Of a stretch of 64,000 bases of DNA, positions 25,494-36,222 are shown in pieces. Positions within the stretch are counted from its first letter, which is position 1. Each line of letters starts with the position of its first letter. The DNA lies in contig NZ_AKJS01000084.1 of the NCBI RefSeq assembly GCF_000282215.1, positions 1-64,000 of the forward strand, given 5' to 3'. Made by a program: the position numbers and the translations under genes. Under the pieces are notes generated by a model. It was not told the DNA's origin and did no database searches. It was given only the letters and a program-made list of their open reading frames with translations. This DNA comes from Pseudomonas sp. GM21 (GTDB lineage Bacteria; Pseudomonadota; Gammaproteobacteria; Pseudomonadales; Pseudomonadaceae).

Positions 25494-26279
25494 TTAACCT
25501 TTCACATGCGCCAGCGGGAAAAGCCGCTTGAAGTTCTCGGTGGTCTGCTCGGCAAATCGCTCGTAGGATTCACCTCGCAACATTGACAGAAACTCCGCTA
25601 CTTCACGCACGTACTGCGGCAGGTTCGGCTTGCCGCGATAAGGGATCGGCGCGAGGTACGGCGAATCGGTTTCCACCAACAAGCGGTCGGCCGGCACCTT
25701 GCTGGCGACATCGCGCAATGCGTCGGCATTGCGAAAAGTGACAATACCGGACAAGGAAATGTAATAGCCCATGTCCAGCGCGGCCTTGGCCATGTCCCAG
25801 TCTTCGGTAAAGCAATGCAGTACGCCGGCCTGCGGCAGTGCCGCTTCTCGCAACAAGCTCAGGGTATCGGCGCGGGCACCACGGGTGTGGATGATGACTG
25901 GTTTGCCGGTCTGTCGGGCCGCTTGCAGGTGCAGGCGAAACGACTCCTGTTGCAACTCGGCCGCTTCCGGTTCGTAGTGATAATCCAGCCCGGTTTCACC
26001 AATCGCGACCACACGCGGGTGATTAAGCTCGCGCAACAACCAATCCAGCGCGGGCGCAGCGCCTGGTTGCACGTCCAGCGGATGCACGCCGACCGAACAG
26101 TCCACGTCATCATAACGCTCGGCCAGGGCTTTTACGTCGGCGGCGTTGTCAACACTGACGCCAATGCACAGAAAGTGCCCTACTCCGCGCTGACGGGCCG
26201 CATCGAGTGCAGCATCCAGAGAGCCGTCGTGGGCGGCGAGGTCGAGGCGATCAAGGTGACAATGGGAATCTACGAGCAT
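25494..26279 (-). CDS. tatD: TatD-family metal-dependent hydrolase/DNase
   Basis: 261 residues. Metal-binding start MLVDSHCHLDRL (His6, His8), GETGLDYHYE, the VIIHTRGA strand, LHCFTE and the final LLVETDSPYLAP with the catalytic Asp. Closest in form to the YcfH branch. 3'-5' exonuclease activity is known for the family. It follows the remnant of pilZ; in relatives pilZ stands between holB and this gene. Stop lies 9 bases from the RgsA terminator on the other strand. Confidence 0.94.
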   Translation of the reverse strand: MLVDSHCHLDRLDLAAHDGSLDAALDAARQRGVGHFLCIGVSVDNAADVKALAERYDDVDCSVGVHPLDVQPGAAPALDWLLRELNHPRVVAIGETGLDYHYEPEAAELQQESFRLHLQAARQTGKPVIIHTRGARADTLSLLREAALPQAGVLHCFTEDWDMAKAALDMGYYISLSGIVTFRNADALRDVASKVPADRLLVETDSPYLAPIPYRGKPNLPQYVREVAEFLSMLRGESYERFAEQTTENFKRLFPLAHVKG

Positions 26280-26293
26280 AAAAGGGCTGCAAC

Positions 26294-26340
26294 TTACATC
26301 GTATGAGTGGGACGGTCGGACTTGAAGGCTCCGACCAGAT
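26294..26340 (-). pseudogene. pilZ: Remnant of pilZ (last 14 codons)
   Basis: Only 97 bases separate holB from tatD, where relatives carry the 118-codon pilZ. On the minus strand the last codons before a TAA (26296-26294) read LVGAFKSDRPTHTM; P. aeruginosa PilZ ends AGALKSDRPTHTM. Upstream in frame there is a run of eight C (26341-26348), no start codon, and a TAG nine codons up. So pilZ has lost nearly all its length by internal deletion. PilZ is needed for type IV pilus assembly in P. aeruginosa; its absence predicts loss of that role. Confidence 0.8.
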
Positions 26341-26376
26341 GGGGGGGGCAGATGCTTAGAGTCTAGGCGCAGACGG

Positions 26377-27997
<1,621 letters not shown>

Positions 27998-28007
27998 TTA
28001 GTCAGAA

Positions 28008-29327
28008 TTATTGCGGGCCTTGCGGGGCGGCTGCCTCCGGCGCGGGCTCAGGTGCAGGCTCAGGCGTCAGCGTCGGTTCCGGCATCGGTTCAGGAGCCGA
28101 TTCAGGTGTCGGCGCAGGCACCGGTTCAGGCGCCGCTTCAGGTGTCGGTGCAGGAGCCGATTCAGGCGTCGCTGCAGGAGCCGGCTCTTGCGGTGCCACG
28201 GATGGCAAAGCCTCGGGATCGGAATCCGGTGAAGCCGCAGGAATCGGCGCCTCGGTATCCAGCGTTTCGCCATTCATCATTTCTGATGCAGGGATCGGCG
28301 CCGGGCTGGAACGATAATCGGCACGACGCCTGATCTGGTACTCGCGCACCGCATTGTTGTGGGCATCCAGATCATCGGAGAACACATGGCTGCCATCGCC
28401 GCGCGCAACGAAATACAGGCTGTTACCGGCAACCGGGTTCAACGCAGCATGGATGGCTTCGCGACCGACCATGGCGATCGGCGTCGGCGGCAGGCCCGAT
28501 ATCATGTAAGTGTTATAGGGGGTCGCTTCCCGGAGATGGGCGCGGGTCAGTCTACCGCTGTAGCGATCACCCAGACCGTAGATCACCGTCGGGTCGGTCT
28601 GCAGCAACATGCCAATCGCCATGCGTCGAACGAAGACCCCGGCAATCTTCCCGCGCTCCTGCGGCACACCGGTTTCCTTTTCCACCAGCGAGGCCATGAT
28701 CAGCGCCTGATAGGGTTCAGTGTACGGCACGTCAGCGGCGCGCCCGTCCCATTCTTTGGCGAGGACTTCGTCGAGGCGGTCATAGGCTTTTTTCAGCAGA
28801 TCGACGTCAGTCATGCCACGCACAAACCGATAGGTGTCGGGAAAGAAACGACCTTCGGGAAAGATCCCGCGGTGCCCGAGCTTTTCCATCACCTGACTGT
28901 CACTCAACCCGTCGAGGGTCTGCCCGAGTTTTTCGTCTTTGGCCAGGGCTGCGCGAACCTGACGGAAATTCCAGCCTTCGACCAGGGTCAAGCTGTATTG
29001 AACCATTTCGCCACGCTTCCACAGCTCGATCAGCCCCTCAACCGTCATGCCTGGGACCATGCGGTACTCGCCGCTGTGCAACGGTTGCTTGGGTAGATTG
29101 AAGCGCCAGTAAACGCGCAGCCAGAACGCATCCTTGATGACGCCTTTGGCTTCGAGCCGATAGAAGGTGCGGGTTGGCGTCGTGCCCTTGGGTACTTCCA
29201 GCAGTTCTTCCTGGGTGATGTTCAGCGGCTGCTGCAGCGCCGAATGGATTTTCCAGGCAGAAGCGCCCAGACACAGCCCCGCCAGAACCAATCCGGTTTC
29301 CAGCAGCAGCAAGAATTTACGTCTCAC
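28008..29327 (-). CDS. mltG: Endolytic peptidoglycan transglycosylase MltG with long Pro/Ala/Glu tail
   Basis: 439 residues; the family usually has about 340. One N-terminal membrane segment (about 5-25), then the YceG/MltG domain with VEGWNFRQVRAAL, FLPD-type FFPDTYRF, the catalytic Glu in SLVEKETGVPQERG and LLQTDPTVIYGLGDRY. Residues about 341-439 form a disordered tail of repeated units such as PAPTPESAPEPMPEP, encoded by an imperfect DNA repeat at 28020-28200. MltG cuts nascent glycan strands and sets their length. The tail is on the periplasmic side. Confidence 0.94.
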   Translation of the reverse strand: MRRKFLLLLETGLVLAGLCLGASAWKIHSALQQPLNITQEELLEVPKGTTPTRTFYRLEAKGVIKDAFWLRVYWRFNLPKQPLHSGEYRMVPGMTVEGLIELWKRGEMVQYSLTLVEGWNFRQVRAALAKDEKLGQTLDGLSDSQVMEKLGHRGIFPEGRFFPDTYRFVRGMTDVDLLKKAYDRLDEVLAKEWDGRAADVPYTEPYQALIMASLVEKETGVPQERGKIAGVFVRRMAIGMLLQTDPTVIYGLGDRYSGRLTRAHLREATPYNTYMISGLPPTPIAMVGREAIHAALNPVAGNSLYFVARGDGSHVFSDDLDAHNNAVREYQIRRRADYRSSPAPIPASEMMNGETLDTEAPIPAASPDSDPEALPSVAPQEPAPAATPESAPAPTPEAAPEPVPAPTPESAPEPMPEPTLTPEPAPEPAPEAAAPQGPQ

Positions 29328-29330
29328 GTA

Positions 29331-30146
29331 TCAAGCATCCAGTAGCGCGCGGGCAATGGTTTGGAGTTTACGGGTGAGCGGCCCAACCGGCCAGCCCAGA
29401 GCAGCATAGGCGCGCACCGGCCAAACGCCATACACGCTGTTGCAGACAAAGACTTCATCGGCCCATTGCAGCTGATCGAGGCTGATGTCGGTGATTTGTG
29501 TGGGAATCCCCAATGACTCGGCTTGAAACATTAATTCGGCACGCATCACACCGGCCACGCCACAGCGTTTTAAATCGGCGGTGATCAGCACCCCATCGCG
29601 CACCAGGAACAAATTACTGAACACGCCTTCGATCACGCGACCGGCCTGATCGAGCATCAAGCCTTCGGCATGTTCGGTGTCCTGCCATTCGGCACGGGCA
29701 ATCACTTGCTCAAGACGGTTCAGGTGTTTGAGCCCGGCGAGCAAGGGTTGTCTGGAAAGTCGTGTGGCGCAGGGAAACAGGCGAACGCCCTGCTCTGCAT
29801 GAACAGCCGGATAAGCAGCAGGAGGATTGCCTTGCAGAATGCGTCGGGCTTGCGCCGAAGGATCGGGGGCATAACCGCGCAAGCTGTCGCCGCGGGTGAG
29901 AATGAGCTTGAGCACACCCTCATCGAGCGCTGCGGCGTAGGCCAACAGTTCGCTGCGGATCATCTCGTGATCAACAGCGATTGCCAGGCGCGTACAGCCT
30001 TGCGCCAGACGCGACAGATGCCGGTCCAGCAACAGCGGCTGCCCGCCACGCACGGCAATGGTCTCGAACAGACCATCGCCGTAAGCCAGGCCACGATCCT
30101 TCAGCGACAGAGTGTCAGCCGGCTGACCGTCGACCCAGCTGTCCAT
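29331..30146 (-). CDS. pabC: Aminodeoxychorismate lyase
   Basis: 271 residues. Class-IV PLP fold: GDGLFETIAV near the start, the PLP lysine in the LAGLKHLNRLEQVIAR stretch, EGVFSNLFLV and the RCGVAGVMRAELM end region. It makes p-aminobenzoate and pyruvate from aminodeoxychorismate for folate. Its ATG overlaps the stop of fabF by one base; mltG begins 3 bases after its stop. Confidence 0.95.
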   Translation of the reverse strand: MDSWVDGQPADTLSLKDRGLAYGDGLFETIAVRGGQPLLLDRHLSRLAQGCTRLAIAVDHEMIRSELLAYAAALDEGVLKLILTRGDSLRGYAPDPSAQARRILQGNPPAAYPAVHAEQGVRLFPCATRLSRQPLLAGLKHLNRLEQVIARAEWQDTEHAEGLMLDQAGRVIEGVFSNLFLVRDGVLITADLKRCGVAGVMRAELMFQAESLGIPTQITDISLDQLQWADEVFVCNSVYGVWPVRAYAALGWPVGPLTRKLQTIARALLDA

Positions 30147-31390
30147 CAGTCAGCGAACCGGCGGAACACCAGTGAGCCGTTCGTGCCGCCAAAACCGAAG
30201 GAGTTGGACAGCACCACATCGATGTCCATGTTGCGCGCAGTATGCGGCACGAAATCGAGGTCGCAGCCTTCGTCCGGCTCATCGAGGTTGATGGTCGGCG
30301 GCGCTACCTGACTGTTGATAGCCAGCACGCTGAAAATTGCCTCGACCGCGCCCGCTGCACCCAGCAAGTGACCGGTCATGGACTTGGTCGAACTGACCGC
30401 GAGCTTGTAAGCGTGGTCGCCAAACACCGACTTGATCGCACAGGCTTCCGCAAGGTCACCAGCCGAGGTCGAGGTACCGTGGGCGTTGACGTATTGAACC
30501 TGATCAACGTTGACCTTGGCATCGCGCAGGGCATTGGTGATGCAGCGTGCAGCTCCCGCACCGTCCGCCGGTGGCGAAGTCATGTGGTAAGCGTCGCCAC
30601 TGGTGCCGAAGCCGATCAGCTCGGCATAGATGGTCGCGCCACGCGCCTTGGCATGTTCCAGCTCTTCGAGAACCAGCGCGCCGGCACCGTCGGACAATAC
30701 AAAGCCGTCACGGCCTTTGTCCCAGGGACGGCTGGCACGGGTCGGCTCATCGTTGCGGGTCGACAGTGCGCGGGAAGCACCAAAGCCCCCCATGCCCAAC
30801 CCGCACGCGGCCATTTCGGCGCCACCGGCAATCATCACGTCGGCTTCGTCGTACATGATGTTGCGGGCCGCCATGCCAATGCAGTGCGTACCGGTGGTAC
30901 ACGCAGTGGCGATGGCGTAGTTAGGTCCCTGTGCACCCAGGTGGATCGACAGGAAACCGGAAATCATATTGATGATCGAGCCAGGCACGAAAAACGGAGA
31001 GATCCGTCGTGGGCCGGTATCATGCAGCGTGCGGCTGGTTTCTTCGATATTGGTCAGACCGCCAATACCCGAACCCATCGCCACACCGATACGCTCACGG
31101 TTGGCGTCAGTGACTTCCAGACCGGAGTTGCGTACAGCCTGAAAACCTGCGGCCAGACCGTATTGAATAAACAGATCGAGCTTGCGAGCTTCCTTGACCG
31201 ACAGGTATTCCTCGACATTGAAGCCCTTTACCGAGCCGCCAAAACGGGTGGAATAGGCAGAAAGGTCGGTGTGTTCGATCAGACCAATGCCACTGCGGCC
31301 AGCCAGAATGCCCTGCCAACTGCTCGGCACATCCGTGCCCAGTGGCGACAACATACCCATACCGGTGACTACGACGCGTCTACGCGACAC
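30146..31390 (-). CDS. fabF: Beta-ketoacyl-ACP synthase II
   Basis: 414 residues from a GTG at 31390, chosen because GGAGAG lies 5 bases upstream and the protein then begins at the conserved [11 protein letters not shown]; a longer reading would run back through the acpP terminator. Thiolase fold with catalytic Cys164 ([10 protein letters not shown]), His in YVNAHGTST and His in [14 protein letters not shown]. It elongates acyl-ACP with malonyl-ACP, including palmitoleoyl to vaccenoyl. Follows acpP, with a terminator hairpin between. Confidence 0.97.
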   Translation of the reverse strand: MSRRRVVVTGMGMLSPLGTDVPSSWQGILAGRSGIGLIEHTDLSAYSTRFGGSVKGFNVEEYLSVKEARKLDLFIQYGLAAGFQAVRNSGLEVTDANRERIGVAMGSGIGGLTNIEETSRTLHDTGPRRISPFFVPGSIINMISGFLSIHLGAQGPNYAIATACTTGTHCIGMAARNIMYDEADVMIAGGAEMAACGLGMGGFGASRALSTRNDEPTRASRPWDKGRDGFVLSDGAGALVLEELEHAKARGATIYAELIGFGTSGDAYHMTSPPADGAGAARCITNALRDAKVNVDQVQYVNAHGTSTSAGDLAEACAIKSVFGDHAYKLAVSSTKSMTGHLLGAAGAVEAIFSVLAINSQVAPPTINLDEPDEGCDLDFVPHTARNMDIDVVLSNSFGFGGTNGSLVFRRFAD

Positions 31391-31433
31391 AGCACTCTCC
31401 TTTTTTTCAGATGACGACTTTGCATCATGCCTA

Positions 31434-31475
31434 AAGAAAAAACCGCACGCCGTGATGGCAGTGCGGTTTTTCCAT
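31434..31475 (-). terminator. Hairpin terminator between acpP and fabF
   Basis: Stem AAAACCGCAC / GTGCGGTTTT with an 11-12 base loop and T run in the minus direction, 28 bases after the acpP stop. It should let much acpP mRNA end here, with partial read-through into fabF. Confidence 0.85.
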
Positions 31476-31500
31476 GACAGCAAGCAACGATTACAAGCTA

Positions 31501-31737
31501 TTAAGCCTGGTGGTTAGTAACGTAATCGATTGCGGCTTGTACAGTAGTGATCTTCTCAGCTTCTTCGTCAGGGATTTCGGTCTCGAATTCCTCTTCCAGA
31601 GCCATCACCAGCTCAACGGTGTCAAGGGAGTCGGCACCCAGGTCTTCAACGAAGGAAGCAGTGTTGACCACTTCTTCTTCTTTAACGCCCAGTTGCTCAG
31701 CAACGATTTTCTTGACGCGCTCTTCGATGGTGCTCAT
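31501..31737 (-). CDS. acpP: Acyl carrier protein
   Basis: 78 residues, very acidic. The phosphopantetheine serine is Ser37 in [16 protein letters not shown]. Carries growing acyl chains for fatty-acid and lipid A synthesis. Stands between fabG and fabF as in E. coli; the 191-base gap from fabG probably holds its own promoter, and a hairpin (31804-31826) lies in the leader. Confidence 0.98.
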   Translation of the reverse strand: MSTIEERVKKIVAEQLGVKEEEVVNTASFVEDLGADSLDTVELVMALEEEFETEIPDEEAEKITTVQAAIDYVTNHQA

Positions 31738-31928
31738 ACCTTGTTTTCACTCCTAATGGACAAATTCAGGCAGCTGGCCAGTGGGTAAGTGTATAGAAAG
31801 ACTTTTCAGTTTTTCAACTGAAAGCTTCACTCCTCAAACCCGACAGCCCACTGCCTATAAATAGATTGCAGCTTTATAACGGATTTTAGACAGCTCGTAT
31901 GACATTTTTTTGAAGCAATCCGTCACAT

Positions 31929-32672
31929 TTAACTCATGTACATCCCGCCGTTCACCGGGATTGTAGCCCCAGTAACGTAAGCCGCACCGTCGGATGCAAG
32001 AAAAGCGACCACAGACGCGATCTCTTGAGCTTGCCCCAGACGGCCCAGCGGAATCTGCGTCTGCAAGGCTTCACGCTGTGCCTCGGGCAGCTCGCGGGTC
32101 ATATCGGTGTCGATGAACCCAGGGGCCACCGAGTTTACCGTAATCGAACGCGAACCGACTTCACGCGCCAGTGCGCGGCTGAAACCTTCCAGACCGGCCT
32201 TGGCGGCAGCGTAGTTTACTTGGCCTGCGTTGCCCATGGCACCCACAACCGAGCCAATACTGATAATTCGTCCCCAACGGGCTTTGGTCATACCGCGCAA
32301 AACACCCTTGGACAGGCGGAACAGACTGTTCAGATTGGTATCGACAACGTCATGCCATTCGTCGTCTTTCATGCGCATCATCAGGTTATCGCGGGTGATA
32401 CCGGCATTGTTGACCAGGATCGCCGGGGCACCGAACTGTGCGGTGATGCTCGCCAGTACTGCAGCAACGGATTCGTCGCTGGTGACATTGAGCTCAAGAC
32501 CGGTGCCTTGAATAGCGTTTTCCTTCAGGGTCGCGGCGATGCGCTCGGCGCCGGAAGCGGTGGTCGCGGTGCCAATCACGATGGCACCCTGACGACCCAG
32601 CTCCAGGGCGATGGCCTGGCCGATACCGCGGCTTGCGCCGGTGACCAGTGCAACTTTACCTTGCAGACTCAT
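31929..32672 (-). CDS. fabG: 3-oxoacyl-ACP reductase
   Basis: 247 residues from the ATG at 32672 (AGGAG eight bases upstream). SDR fold: TGASRGIG near the start, NNAG (NNAGITRDN), catalytic Ser in IISIGSVVGAMGNAGQ and Tyr-x3-Lys in YAAAK; C-terminal ATIPVNGGMYM is the FabG end. NADPH-dependent reduction of beta-ketoacyl-ACP. Starts 16 bases after fabD. Confidence 0.97.
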   Translation of the reverse strand: MSLQGKVALVTGASRGIGQAIALELGRQGAIVIGTATTASGAERIAATLKENAIQGTGLELNVTSDESVAAVLASITAQFGAPAILVNNAGITRDNLMMRMKDDEWHDVVDTNLNSLFRLSKGVLRGMTKARWGRIISIGSVVGAMGNAGQVNYAAAKAGLEGFSRALAREVGSRSITVNSVAPGFIDTDMTRELPEAQREALQTQIPLGRLGQAQEIASVVAFLASDGAAYVTGATIPVNGGMYMS

Positions 32673-32688
32673 GCAAGCATCTCCTGAT

Positions 32689-33627
32689 TCAGGCCAGCGC
32701 TGCACGGGCGGCAGCGAAAGCGTCTGGGGTATTGAGGTTGGATGTCGACACGCCTTCGGCGCAGCGTTTGTTCAGGCCGGCCAGCACTTTGCCGGGGCCG
32801 CATTCGACCAGTTGGGTCGCGCCCTTGGCGGCCAGCGCCTGGACCGATTCAACCCAACGCACAGGCTTGTAGAGCTGTTCAAGCAGATCACGCTTGAGGG
32901 TGTCCAGATCGGCCGGCACATTGGCGCTGACGTTCTGCACAACAGGAATTTGCGGCACTTGCCAGTCGATTGCAGCGATGGACTCGGCAAAACGCTCGGC
33001 TGCCGGGCGCATCAGTTCGCAGTGCGACGGCACGCTGACCGGCAACGGCATGGCGCGCTTGGCACCACGGGCCTTGCAGCCTTCGATGGCGCGCTCGACC
33101 GCTGCCTTGGCACCGGCGATCACCACTTGGCCCGGGGAGTTGAAGTTGACCGCGCTGACCACTTCACCTTGCGCCGCTTCGGCACAGGCTGCCAGCACAT
33201 CAGCATCGTCCAGACCGAGAATGGCGGCCATGCCGCCCTGACCGGCCGGAACGGCTTCCTGCATCAACTGACCACGGCGCTCCACCAGCTTGACCGCGTC
33301 ACCCAGGGTCAGGCTGCCCGCAGCAACCAGCGCGCTGTACTCACCCAGGCTGTGACCGGCAACGTAAGCCGGACGCGCGCCGCCTTCGGCCAACCACAGA
33401 CGCCACAAGGCGATCGAGGCGGTCAGAATGGCCGGCTGGGTTTTATCGGTTTGATTGAGCTGCTCTTCCGGCCCCTGCTGGGTCAGCGCCCACAGGTCGT
33501 AACCCAGAGCATCGGAAGCTTCTTTGAATGTTTCGAGGACAACCGGATGTTGCGCGCCCAACTCGGCCAGCATGCCGAGGGACTGCGAACCCTGTCCAGG
33601 AAAGACGAATGCGAGGGAAGCAGACAT
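32689..33627 (-). CDS. fabD: Malonyl-CoA:ACP transacylase
   Basis: 312 residues from the ATG at 33627, where the protein opens with the conserved LAFVFPGQGSQSLGML. Nucleophile Ser93 in GHSLGEYSAL and the His of VPSHCELM. It loads malonyl groups on ACP. A 33-residue upstream reading frame into the plsX-fabD gap has no support. Confidence 0.97.
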   Translation of the reverse strand: MSASLAFVFPGQGSQSLGMLAELGAQHPVVLETFKEASDALGYDLWALTQQGPEEQLNQTDKTQPAILTASIALWRLWLAEGGARPAYVAGHSLGEYSALVAAGSLTLGDAVKLVERRGQLMQEAVPAGQGGMAAILGLDDADVLAACAEAAQGEVVSAVNFNSPGQVVIAGAKAAVERAIEGCKARGAKRAMPLPVSVPSHCELMRPAAERFAESIAAIDWQVPQIPVVQNVSANVPADLDTLKRDLLEQLYKPVRWVESVQALAAKGATQLVECGPGKVLAGLNKRCAEGVSTSNLNTPDAFAAARAALA

Positions 33628-33752
33628 GTAACAAGCCCCTAATGATCTTGTCGTCGGAGAATTGATGTCCCAAGTGGGGGACGCAAGAAACTGACAGTTG
33701 GATGGCCAAACGAACCAAGCGGTCACATTTAAGCATTGTCCGACGAAATCAC

Positions 33753-34763
33753 CTAAAGCAACAAATCCTCCAGACGACCGTGTATCCGCTCCGGCAGGTT
33801 TTCCTGAATCTCGATCAGCGCGCGGGAAATCGCACTTTGAAACCCCTGAACCCCGGCCGAACCATGACTTTTCACCACAATTCCTTGCAAACCGAGGAAG
33901 CTGGCACCGTTATGGCGCGCAGGTGCGAGCTCGGCCTGAAGACGCCTCATCAGCGGCAACGCCAGGGCACCGACCATTTTCGACGCGAGGTTTTTCCTGA
34001 ACAAGGCTTCGATGCGCCCGGCAATCATGGTCGCCAGGCCCTCGCTGGACTTGAGCAGGATGTTGCCGACAAAGCCGTCACACACCACCACATCCGCCTC
34101 GCCACGGTACAACCCGTCACCTTCGACAAAGCCTATGTAATTGATACCGCGAGCGGCCTGCAACAAGGTGGCCGCCAGCTTGACCTGCTGATTGCCCTTG
34201 ATGTCTTCGGTGCCGATATTCAGCAGCGCTACGCGCGGGCGAACAATACCGAGCGTCTCCGCCGCCACCGAGCCCATGATCGCGAACTGCAACAAATGCT
34301 CGGCACTGCAATCGACATTGGCGCCCAGATCGAGTAACTGGCAATAACCCTTTTGCGTCGGAATCGCCGCCACCATTGCCGGACGATCGATACCTGGCAG
34401 AGTCTTGAGCACAAACCGCGACAACGCCATCAGCGCCCCGGTATTCCCGGCACTGACACAGGCCTGGGCCTTGCCATCGCGCAACAACTCGAGCGCCACG
34501 CGCATCGACGAGTCGGGCTTGCCGCGCAAGGCCTGCGCAGGCTTTTCGTCCATGGTGATGACTTCAGACGCGGGGGCAATCGACAAGCGCGAGCGATCCA
34601 CAGCCGATTGGCCGCAGAGCAATTCTTCAATAAGGGAAGGTTGACCGACGAGGGTCAGGTGCAGCGAGGGTGTAGCAGACAGGCAAGCGAGGCTGGCCTG
34701 AACAATGCTGCGGGGACCGAAGTCCCCGCCCATTGCGTCAATCGCGATGACTTGAGCGGACAA
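33753..34763 (-). CDS. plsX: Phosphate acyltransferase PlsX
   Basis: 336 residues. Starts [19 protein letters not shown] and has [12 protein letters not shown] and [18 protein letters not shown], all typical of PlsX. It makes acyl-phosphate from acyl-ACP for phospholipid synthesis. Placed between rpmF (4 bases) and fabD as in many proteobacteria. Confidence 0.97.
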   Translation of the reverse strand: MSAQVIAIDAMGGDFGPRSIVQASLACLSATPSLHLTLVGQPSLIEELLCGQSAVDRSRLSIAPASEVITMDEKPAQALRGKPDSSMRVALELLRDGKAQACVSAGNTGALMALSRFVLKTLPGIDRPAMVAAIPTQKGYCQLLDLGANVDCSAEHLLQFAIMGSVAAETLGIVRPRVALLNIGTEDIKGNQQVKLAATLLQAARGINYIGFVEGDGLYRGEADVVVCDGFVGNILLKSSEGLATMIAGRIEALFRKNLASKMVGALALPLMRRLQAELAPARHNGASFLGLQGIVVKSHGSAGVQGFQSAISRALIEIQENLPERIHGRLEDLLL

Positions 34764-34767
34764 GTGA

Positions 34768-34950
34768 TTACTCGTCAGCGCCCTTGTCGATCACTTTACG
34801 GCCACGGTATACGCCTTCTGGCGATACGTGGTGACGCAGGTGAACTTCACCGGTGGTTTTTTCTACAGACAGGGTGCTAGCCTCGAGAGCGTCGTGCGAA
34901 CGGCGCATGTCACGGGCGGAGCGGGATTTTTTGTTCTGCTGAACAGCCAT
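34768..34950 (-). CDS. rpmF: 50S ribosomal protein L32
   Basis: 60 residues: [20 protein letters not shown], then the conserved [20 protein letters not shown]. No zinc cysteines, as usual in the C-minus type of gamma-proteobacteria. Between yceD and plsX. Confidence 0.98.
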
Positions 34951-34963
34951 AATTGATTAACTC

Positions 34964-35491
34964 CTAAACGTTTGGGTCACGCTTTAACTGCGCCAATACA
35001 CTGAACGGGTTGGACCGCGTTACCTCGTCCTCGCTCGGTTCGGGCTCATCGAGACCCGCCGGCTGCTGGCATTCTTCCGGATGATGAGCAGGCACAATGG
35101 GCAAGGCGAGCAGAAGCTCCTCCTCGATCAGTGACTGCAGATCCAAAGGATCTTCGCCCAGTTCCAGCACGTCATAACCTTTCGGCAACGACTGGGTATT
35201 CGCACCCTCCTTCACCACAGCATAACTGCATTCGCTATGGATCGGCAGGGTGACCAGCTCAAGACAACGCTGGCAAACCATTTTGACTTCGGTGTCGATA
35301 AAGCTGTGGATGACCACAGATTTACGTTCATCTCGTTCAAAAACGAATTTAGCCTGCACCGTACCGACAGTATCGGAAAGCGGGTCGCAGAGTCTCTCCA
35401 AATCGGCCAGCAGCAGTTCACCTTGAAGGGTGGTGCCACGGTCAGCCAATTTGCGCGGGTCAACGTGAGGTGGAATCGGGTCATTCAACAT
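34964..35491 (-). CDS. yceD: YceD family protein (DUF177)
   Basis: 175 residues. DUF177 core with VICQRC-type MVCQRCLELVTLPI and the acidic EELLLALPIVPAHHPEEC segment near the end. In E. coli and plants the family is linked to 23S rRNA/ribosome assembly; always placed before rpmF. First gene of the rpmF-plsX-fab series here, divergent from maf. Confidence 0.93.
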   Translation of the reverse strand: MLNDPIPPHVDPRKLADRGTTLQGELLLADLERLCDPLSDTVGTVQAKFVFERDERKSVVIHSFIDTEVKMVCQRCLELVTLPIHSECSYAVVKEGANTQSLPKGYDVLELGEDPLDLQSLIEEELLLALPIVPAHHPEECQQPAGLDEPEPSEDEVTRSNPFSVLAQLKRDPNV

Positions 35492-35597
35492 AGGCGCAGC
35501 ATTATAGGGATGCCCCCAGCCATGTCAAAGGAAATTCAGCCCTGTCCGTCACTTGCAGGCCTCCGCTAGAATTCACGCCTGACTTTTGGAGTTGCGC

Positions 35598-36176
35598 ATG
35601 CTGCCTTTATTACTCGCTTCAAGCTCGGTGTATCGCCGGGAATTGCTGGCCCGCTTGCAGCTGCCGTTCACCTGCAGCTCGCCGGATATCGACGAGAGTC
35701 ATAGAGCGGGTGAGCCGGCCGTCGAACTGGTCAAACGCCTCGCCAAAGAAAAAGCCCAGGCACTGGCGGGCAGCCATACCGCCCATCTGATCATCGGCTC
35801 CGACCAGGTCGCGGTACTCGGCGACCGGATTATCGGCAAACCCCACACTTTCGAAAAGGCCCGCGAACAACTGCTGGCGGCCAGCGGTGCCAGCGTAACC
35901 TTCCTGACCGGCCTGGCACTGCTCAACAGCCAGACCGGCGACTTCCAGGTTGATTGCGTGCCGTTCACCGTCCACATGCGCACACTCGATCAGGCACGCA
36001 TCGAACGCTACCTGCGCGCCGAACAGCCCTACGACTGCGCTGGCAGCTTCAAGGCCGAAGGTTTGGGGGTGAGCCTGTTTCAAAGCACCGAAGGCCCTGA
36101 CGCCACCAGCCTGATCGGCCTGCCGCTAATTCGCCTGATCGACATGCTGCTGGCCGAAGGCGTGCAAATCCCCTGA
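35598..36176 (+). CDS. maf: Maf-family nucleotide pyrophosphatase (YceF type)
   Basis: 192 residues from the ATG at 35598 (GGAG seven bases upstream). Nucleotide-binding start LLLASSSVYRRELLARL, metal-site LIIGSDQVAVL with catalytic Asp, GKPHTFEKAREQL and SFKAEGLGVSLF. Length and the SPDIDE motif fit the YceF branch that hydrolyses m7GTP, a house-cleaning reaction. Divergent from yceD. Confidence 0.93.
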   Translation: MLPLLLASSSVYRRELLARLQLPFTCSSPDIDESHRAGEPAVELVKRLAKEKAQALAGSHTAHLIIGSDQVAVLGDRIIGKPHTFEKAREQLLAASGASVTFLTGLALLNSQTGDFQVDCVPFTVHMRTLDQARIERYLRAEQPYDCAGSFKAEGLGVSLFQSTEGPDATSLIGLPLIRLIDMLLAEGVQIP

Positions 36177-36180
36177 GCAC

Positions 36181-36210
36181 AAAAAACCGGCCACGAAGGC
36201 CGGTTTTTAT
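36181..36210. terminator. Bidirectional terminator between maf and sppA
   Basis: AAAAAACCGGCC / GGCCGGTTTTT hairpin with a short loop, A run on one side and T run on the other, placed between two convergent genes. Confidence 0.9.
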
Positions 36211-36222
36211 GCAGCCACAGGA

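Noticed and set aside
28011..28232. Plus-strand Arg-rich frames opposite the mltG tail
   Set aside because: They arise from the repeated GGCTCAGG-like units on the other strand and have no start signals.
31391..31483. Upstream extension of fabF by 31 codons
   Set aside because: It would run through the acpP terminator, while the GTG at 31390 has a ribosome site and starts the conserved protein.
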